Shown piece after piece: positions 59,501-64,000 of a DNA stretch of 64,000 bases. The first letter of the stretch is position 1. Each line of letters begins with the position of its first letter. This DNA is from Antedon bifida (taxonomy: Eukaryota; Echinodermata; Crinoidea; Comatulida; Antedonidae), in the NCBI GenBank assembly GCA_963402885.1, contig OY727098.1:4087001-4151000 (forward strand), written 5' to 3'. The translations under genes were made by a program, and so were the position numbers. The notes under the pieces are model-generated. The model ran no database searches, was not told the DNA's origin, and saw nothing but the letters and a program-made list of their open reading frames with translations.

Positions 59501-62475
59501 TCATGAGGGTAGCCCAGCTAGCAAAGTTGATCATTGGGCCTTCTACAATACAAAACATGTACAGTACAAAAATACACTAGAAAAAATGGCACTAGTAAAT
59601 ACAACCTATACTACACCTTAGTAGCCAATTCTTTGGCTAGTAAATTAATTGAAATCAAGGAAAATTGAAAAGTGCTTTTTGAAACTTCTTATTCTTTTTA
59701 TTTACCCAGCATCGGAAGAAGAGACCGAGGATGCTGGTGTGGCCCAGACTGCCGTCACTGTCCCTGAACCCATTCAGGATCCAGTGGTTACATCTTATTA
59801 TGAACCGCAACCAACTGTCAGGTATGTTTAATCCAGTGTTCATTGAATTTTATTTTATTCAATCGAAACCAACAGCGATAATTACCGTCACTAACAGGTT
59901 TGATACAAACAAAGCCAGGACTGTTTAAAGCACCTTGATTGGTCCTAACATTGATTAAGGGCTTCTCTCGTCCCACCTGGGCCAATATGTCTGAGGCAGA
60001 TACTAGATGCAGGGGTTGCTATAAGAGTCAGCAATGTTGATTTCAAATGCCTAACGGACAGTAAACGAAAGGGTCTGTAATTAACAGAGTATGATGATTT
60101 GAAAAATAAGTGACGACATTCAGTCTCCTCATAAATGGACACAGACTTGGTGGGTGGGTGTGTGTGGGTGTGTAAGTTTCTTAGGTTAGCAAACTTCAAA
60201 TGAAGAACTACACCAAATCAAAACCTTAAGGGATGCATACAAGGATTGTTGAAGTGTTAAATGAATGGCCACTGGTGGTTGCCTATTCAATAACTTATTA
60301 AATCCTATTATGTGCATGTTGCATATATAGTACAGATTAAAATTATTATTTTGGTTAGTACAAAATATTTACCAGTACTAATTTATTTTGTTTAGCAATG
60401 GGATTCCCCATATTGATAATTCCGATGTTGGCGTAACAAAAGCAGAGGAAGAGGAAGTAGCCAGTGAACCATCCAGTTCTGGTGACCAGCCTCAAATCCA
60501 AGAACCAGTGGCTGAGAACCATGTCCCCGAACCTGAAGAAGAGCAGCCACTCGAGGAGAAGGTTGTAGAGACTGGAACAAGAGCCCCGGTCTCGTGGGCT
60601 GAACGTGCCCGTGGTGGTGCCCCACCTGTGCACAGCATTTCAGTCGTCAATCCAGTGCCTGCTAAATACCCTTCGGTAAATTCTGATTTATTTTTCTTGC
60701 GCACATTTATAAGCTAGTTAATTTAAGTTACTGGATGAAAACTAGTAGCATAGGTGCAAACAACTTGTTCTAGCTAAAACAAGTCTACAGTTACTTGTGC
60801 ACTTGTTTTAGAAAAACAAGACTGCACTTACCTGTGCACTTGTTCTAAAAAAACAAGTCTACAGTTACCTGTGCACTTGTTCTATAAAAACAAGTCTATA
60901 GCTACAGTTACCTGTGCACTTGTTCTAGAAAAACAAGTCTACAGCTACAGTTAACCTGTGCACTTTTCTAGAAAAACAAGTCTACAGCTACAGTTAACCT
61001 GTGCACTTGTTCTAGAAAAAAAAGTCTACAGCTACAGTTAACCTGTGCACTTGTTCTAGAAAAAAAAGTCTACAGCTACAGTTAACCTGTGCACTTGTTC
61101 TAGAAAAACAAGTCTACAGCTACAGTTACCTGTGCAATTGGTTCCTGCACGTATGTTTTGTTTGTTGGATTTCTCACTCCAATCATCAATCTATTTTCTA
61201 CCCTTCAAAGTTTGTGACCACGCCCGTGCCATATACTGTTAATTCTGATGATTTTACCATCTTTTGTGTGTATTTTATAAGTTAGTATGTATTTTATTTG
61301 TTAATAGCATAACCAACAGGCCTCGGCTCCAGCAAAACCAGAAGGTGGCCAGTCCTCAAGAAATGATCCGCTACCCCAGAGAGAGGTTCGTTCTAAAGAT
61401 CGTGGCAGCCGTGGAAATGCCAGACGTTTCCCAGACAATCTACAACTATTTGTGGGAAATCTGCCTCTTGATGTCGAGGAAGAGGAATTGAAGAGTTTCT
61501 TCAGCTGTAAGTGAAAATATAACGCACTTAACTACAAAAGCACTTAACTACAAAAACACTAAAATGATTTCATTACAACATCTAGCTACATGTACCAATT
61601 TCATTAAAAAACATGAAATACATTTTGAAAATATGAAACATTCAAACAACAAAATGAAATCATTACAATTCTTATTGTATGCATAATCACAATCTAATTC
61701 TAAAATCAATGCTTATTATAAACATTTTAATTTGCATTAGTATAAGGAATTTATGTTTAATTTTGTGGCGAAATGTGAACGATTGTCTATATTTAAACAA
61801 TACATTATTTTGCAACAGCTTATGGTGTGGTGCTGGAGACAAGAATAAGTAAGAACACAATGGGAAGGATACCTTACTTTGGATTTGTAGTCTTTGAGAA
61901 CACACAGCCTGTACAAGATTTGTTGAAAATGGCCAAGCAGCAGGTACCTATTTTGATTTTAAATTTTTCTCAATAATGGTTTCTTTTATCTCCTTACTTT
62001 TGACTTTACTGCAAAAACAATTTTTCAACATTATGTTCTTCTGGAGCCTAAAATTCCTTTCTTTTTTTTGTTGCTTATTTGAGTTTTCACATAATGATAA
62101 ATTATGGTAATTTAAGTATGTGAAATAATAATAAACAAATTATATATTTCTCTATCGTATCACCTACACATTTTATATATGGAACAAATAAAGATTTGAT
62201 TTGATCATTCATTGCATAATTAGCTTTTCTTGTAGGTTGCAATTTGTTGAGTTTAATTTTGAATCTATTTGTTTTAGGAGCAAATCCTGTTCCGAGGAAC
62301 TCATCGACTTAATGTTGAAGAAAAGAAGCCGAGAGGATCAGATTCACGCCCTCGTGGACGTGGTGGTAACGAACCTCGCTTTGGTGGACCTCCAAGAGGA
62401 GGCGCATCCGGTCGTGGTGGAGGCCGAGGAAGTGGCTCTGGAAAAAGTGGCCGCGGTTTCAATCCACAACGTTAG
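53458..62475 (+). CDS. G3BP: G3BP / rasputin, Ras-GAP SH3-binding protein (complete)
   Basis: Nine plus-strand coding exons: 53458-53576, 55799-55877, 56258-56359, 56686-56863, 59710-59821, 60396-60675, 61308-61506, 61819-61943, 62278-62475. They join in frame into 463 residues (human G3BP1 has 466). G3BP is the RNA-binding scaffold that nucleates stress granules in the cytoplasm and interacts with Caprin and USP10. Domains are an NTF2-like dimerisation domain at about 15-145 ([54 protein letters not shown]) and an acidic, disordered linker at about 145-265. A short VSWAERA segment follows, then an RRM with RNP2 LFVGNL (337-342) and RNP1 [11 protein letters not shown] (372-382), and an RGG/GGRG tail (about 410-463). 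The N-terminus [11 protein letters not shown] is a few residues longer than the vertebrate MVM start, which supports this ATG; the second ATG is at 53464. Large repeats occupy introns 2, 4 and 6. Paralogue-specific symbols (G3BP1/2) do not apply if the gene is single-copy. Confidence 0.96.
53577..55419 (+). other. G3BP intron 1, left part
   Basis: AT-rich intron sequence; frames at 53655-54192 have no recognisable product. Nothing further supported. Confidence 0.5.
55420..55615. mobile_element. hAT-like MITE with 6-bp target duplication, copy 2
   Basis: Same ends as 21861-22059 (CAGGCCTTGTCTTTTAA / AAAAGACAAGGCCTG). Flanked by TATACA at 55414-55419 and 55616-55621. In G3BP intron 1. Confidence 0.87.
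55799..55877 (+). CDS. G3BP: G3BP coding exon 2 (residues 40-66)
   Basis: [20 protein letters not shown] then EAVIGQ; acceptor tctttcag, donor gtctgt. Confidence 0.95.
55969..56126. repeat. Long fold-back element in G3BP intron 2
   Basis: Outer arms AAAGGACAACTTTAC / GTAAAGTTGTCCTTT and a perfect 26-bp inner arm pair (starting GATGTACATATGATTTC) around a short AT-rich loop; 158 bp in all. Probably a palindromic MITE. Would form a long RNA hairpin about 130 nt before exon 3. Confidence 0.8.
56258..56359 (+). CDS. G3BP: G3BP coding exon 3 (residues 67-100)
   Basis: [20 protein letters not shown] then [14 protein letters not shown]; acceptor ttcgtag, donor gtaagt. Confidence 0.95.
56686..56863 (+). 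CDS. G3BP: G3BP coding exon 4 (residues 101-160)
   Basis: [20 protein letters not shown] ... [16 protein letters not shown] then acidic residues; acceptor atccacag, donor gtaagt after one base of the next codon. End of the NTF2-like domain and start of the acidic linker. Confidence 0.95.
56903..59341. mobile_element. 2.44-kb transposon with 19-bp perfect terminal inverted repeats, non-coding
   Basis: GGGGCATTCCACAGTATTT at 56903-56921 is perfectly inverted at 59323-59341. Inside, GTCGCGGACGGGACATT and its inverse (GTCCCGTCCGTAAC) recur many times, including three tandem units of about 365 bp near 58250, 58620 and 58983. No transposase frame is visible. Target duplication is not clear (flanks tattatta and atatatag). 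Occupies most of G3BP intron 4. Confidence 0.8.
59710..59821 (+). CDS. G3BP: G3BP coding exon 5 (residues 160-197)
   Basis: [20 protein letters not shown] then [16 protein letters not shown]; acceptor tacccag, donor gtatgt. Acidic/Pro-rich linker. Confidence 0.92.
60396..60675 (+). CDS. G3BP: G3BP coding exon 6 (residues 197-290)
   Basis: [20 protein letters not shown] ... [18 protein letters not shown] ... PAKYPS; acceptor tgtttag, donor gtaaat. Acidic linker, then the basic transition toward the RRM. Confidence 0.93.
60742..61140. repeat. Minisatellite of ~43-bp units in G3BP intron 6
   Basis: About nine units of AACAAGTCTACAGCTACAGT then TAACCTGTGCACTTGTTCTA; the early units are shorter and lack the CTACAG duplication. 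Each unit contains an AACAAGT...ACTTGTT inverted pair. Confidence 0.9.
61308..61506 (+). CDS. G3BP: G3BP coding exon 7 (residues 291-357)
   Basis: [15 protein letters not shown] ... [20 protein letters not shown] then ELKSFFS; acceptor gttaatag, donor gtaagt. First half of the RRM with RNP2. Confidence 0.95.
61819..61943 (+). CDS. G3BP: G3BP coding exon 8 (residues 357-398)
   Basis: [20 protein letters not shown] then [20 protein letters not shown]; acceptor caacag, donor gtacct. RRM with RNP1. Confidence 0.95.
62278..62475 (+). CDS. G3BP: G3BP coding exon 9 (residues 399-463, stop)
   Basis: [17 protein letters not shown], then an R/G-rich tail (GRGG, PPRGG, GRGGGRG) ending FNPQR before TAG at 62473-62475; acceptor gttttag. 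Confidence 0.95.
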   Translation, partial: EQILFRGTHRLNVEEKKPRGSDSRPRGRGGNEPRFGGPPRGGASGRGGGRGSGSGKSGRGFNPQR

Positions 62476-63999
62476 TCTAATATGAATAAGGTGCTTGGTA
62501 GCCTATGTCACAAAGCATGGAAAACTAAAAAAAAAATCAAATAAATTAAATGACATTAATCAAACTCTTTTAAAAAAAAACCCGCACTCACGTTTTTTTA
62601 CAATGAAGAAAAGAGAAAACTAATAAAATCATCAGGGCAGTGTGTGCACTTGCATAGAGGGAGTTTCGCAGTCGTTGGTAACAGCTATTTTTCAGAAATT
62701 ACTTGTTGATGTCACATAATGTTGTCGTTGGTTGCCAAGATGTGAATTCTTGCAACAAATCTGGTATTAGAGCAATTCCTGAGAATGTTGTTGTTTACTT
62801 TCTTTATTTGTTAGCCTTATTATTATTGACCTGTATTGGTTAATGTGTCGCTGTGGTTTGTGTCAATTTGCTACAAATATAAAATTAGAGATAAGTTAAG
62901 TTTATGGGTGGTAGAAATGCTATCAGTAATAAGTAGGTCTGCAACTATTGTACATAGTACAACTTTGTGTTTGCTTTACAGATCAAAAGGGAAAACACCT
63001 AATAAATCCCTATTTATAGTACTTGAGCCTAATATTCTATGTACCGGTAATACCAGTAATGATTTACAATTGCTTACCCTATTAACAAGCTCATTAACAA
63101 ATGGTAATAATATGAAATAACAGTGATGGAGAATGCATTAAAAATGTAGTTTATATATTAATGCAAGTTTGAAACTGACTCTTAATATATGGAACTTTTT
63201 GTGAATAATATGGAGATATCTATGGCTAGTTATTATTAGCATATGATTAACGCTGGTTATTAACCATAGAAAACCATGTAAAAAAAATATGGCTATGACT
63301 ATGTAATTTTTATACCCTTAATATGGCAATGTATCTTAATTCTAGTCCTTTGCCACTGCGAGGTCACGGGCTATATGTTATACCAGTAAATGAATTAAAA
63401 CCGATACAATGGCCATATGATTTCGTTTAATAGAAAATTCTTATTCATGTTTTTCGTTATACCTTTACCACTGGTGAAATAATGTTTGGGAAAAATCAAA
63501 TATTTATTTCTACTGAAATACTTTAGTTACTTTTTTTTTATTATGTCAATTATACCAGTTTGTAAAGATAAACAATCATCATGTCAAAGGTCAGGAAGTT
63601 GTCCCACAACCAATAAAATAAAAAATAGAACATTTTTTTGGACTAGTTGTCGACTGTTCAGTACATAGATTACGCTTTATATATTATTGGGGCAATAATT
63701 TGTATACTTCTGAATTAAATAATGTTTTTTTGTGTGTGTGTATTACTTAAATATCTACATGTTCCACTTAAAAGTTGGACCAACTGGGATAAAAATCAAT
63801 TTCTTTTCAACTCTTAATTTCTCAAGTAAAAATTAATTTTAATTTCAACATAAGCGTTCGCGCAAAAGGTTTAGCAGTTGAATAAATAGAACAATTTTTG
63901 TTTATGATTTTTATAATAATATAGAAATACTGGCTACTTTTAACTGCCTTATTCACTGTGTTTTATTGTGAAATTCTGTAATCTAGCCAAGCTAGGCTG
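62476..63999 (+). other. 3' UTR and downstream of G3BP
   Basis: AATAAA at 62540-62545 (65 nt after the stop) and 62622-62627 are candidate poly(A) signals; several later AATAAA-type words exist. The remainder is AT-rich with no further gene seen. Confidence 0.5.
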
Positions 64000-64000
64000 C

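Overview
This is an AT-rich window from an animal genome: genes are split by many introns with consensus GT/AG sites, there is a cluster of nuclear tRNA genes, and the rest is dense in DNA transposons, SINEs and minisatellites. The proteins are ordinary metazoan proteins. The repeat style (Helitron2-type elements, many palindromic MITEs, tRNA-derived SINEs) suggests a marine invertebrate. An echinoderm is a guess that the sequence alone cannot confirm.

Three protein-coding genes can be read exon by exon. (1) PTEN paralogue A, minus strand, 28037 down to 328, running off the left edge; four coding exons give the first 128 residues. (2) PTEN paralogue B, minus strand, 46860 to 38526, complete in nine exons (387 residues). 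It has the intact HCKAGKGRTG signature, a C2 domain, an acidic tail and a C-terminal PDZ ligand. (3) G3BP (rasputin), plus strand, 53458 to 62475, complete in nine coding exons (463 residues), with an NTF2-like domain, acidic linker, RRM and RGG tail. The two PTEN genes are head-to-tail tandem duplicates. PTEN-B and G3BP are divergent, separated by about 6.6 kb.

Layout. 1-28 kb is PTEN-A with two very large introns. Intron 3 holds a SINE and a 9.4-kb Helitron2-type tandem array in which one subfamily is nested inside another. Intron 1 holds MITEs, a SINE and satellite-like tandem repeats. 28-38.5 kb is intergenic, with dispersed repeats, six tandem tRNA-Asn(GTT) copies at 30.7-31.55 kb that decay toward one end, and a GGGACACC minisatellite. 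38.5-46.9 kb is PTEN-B, with several TA-flanked MITEs in its introns. 46.9-53.4 kb is the PTEN-B/G3BP intergenic region, with a candidate promoter and a LINE relic. 53.4-62.5 kb is G3BP, with a 2.44-kb transposon carrying terminal inverted repeats in intron 4.

Biologically, PTEN is the PtdIns(3,4,5)P3 3-phosphatase that opposes PI3K/AKT signalling, and G3BP is the RNA-binding scaffold of stress granules. Nothing here links them functionally; they are simply neighbours. The most unusual content is the PTEN duplication and the Helitron2 array, whose two subfamilies have terminal motifs that change together at both ends.
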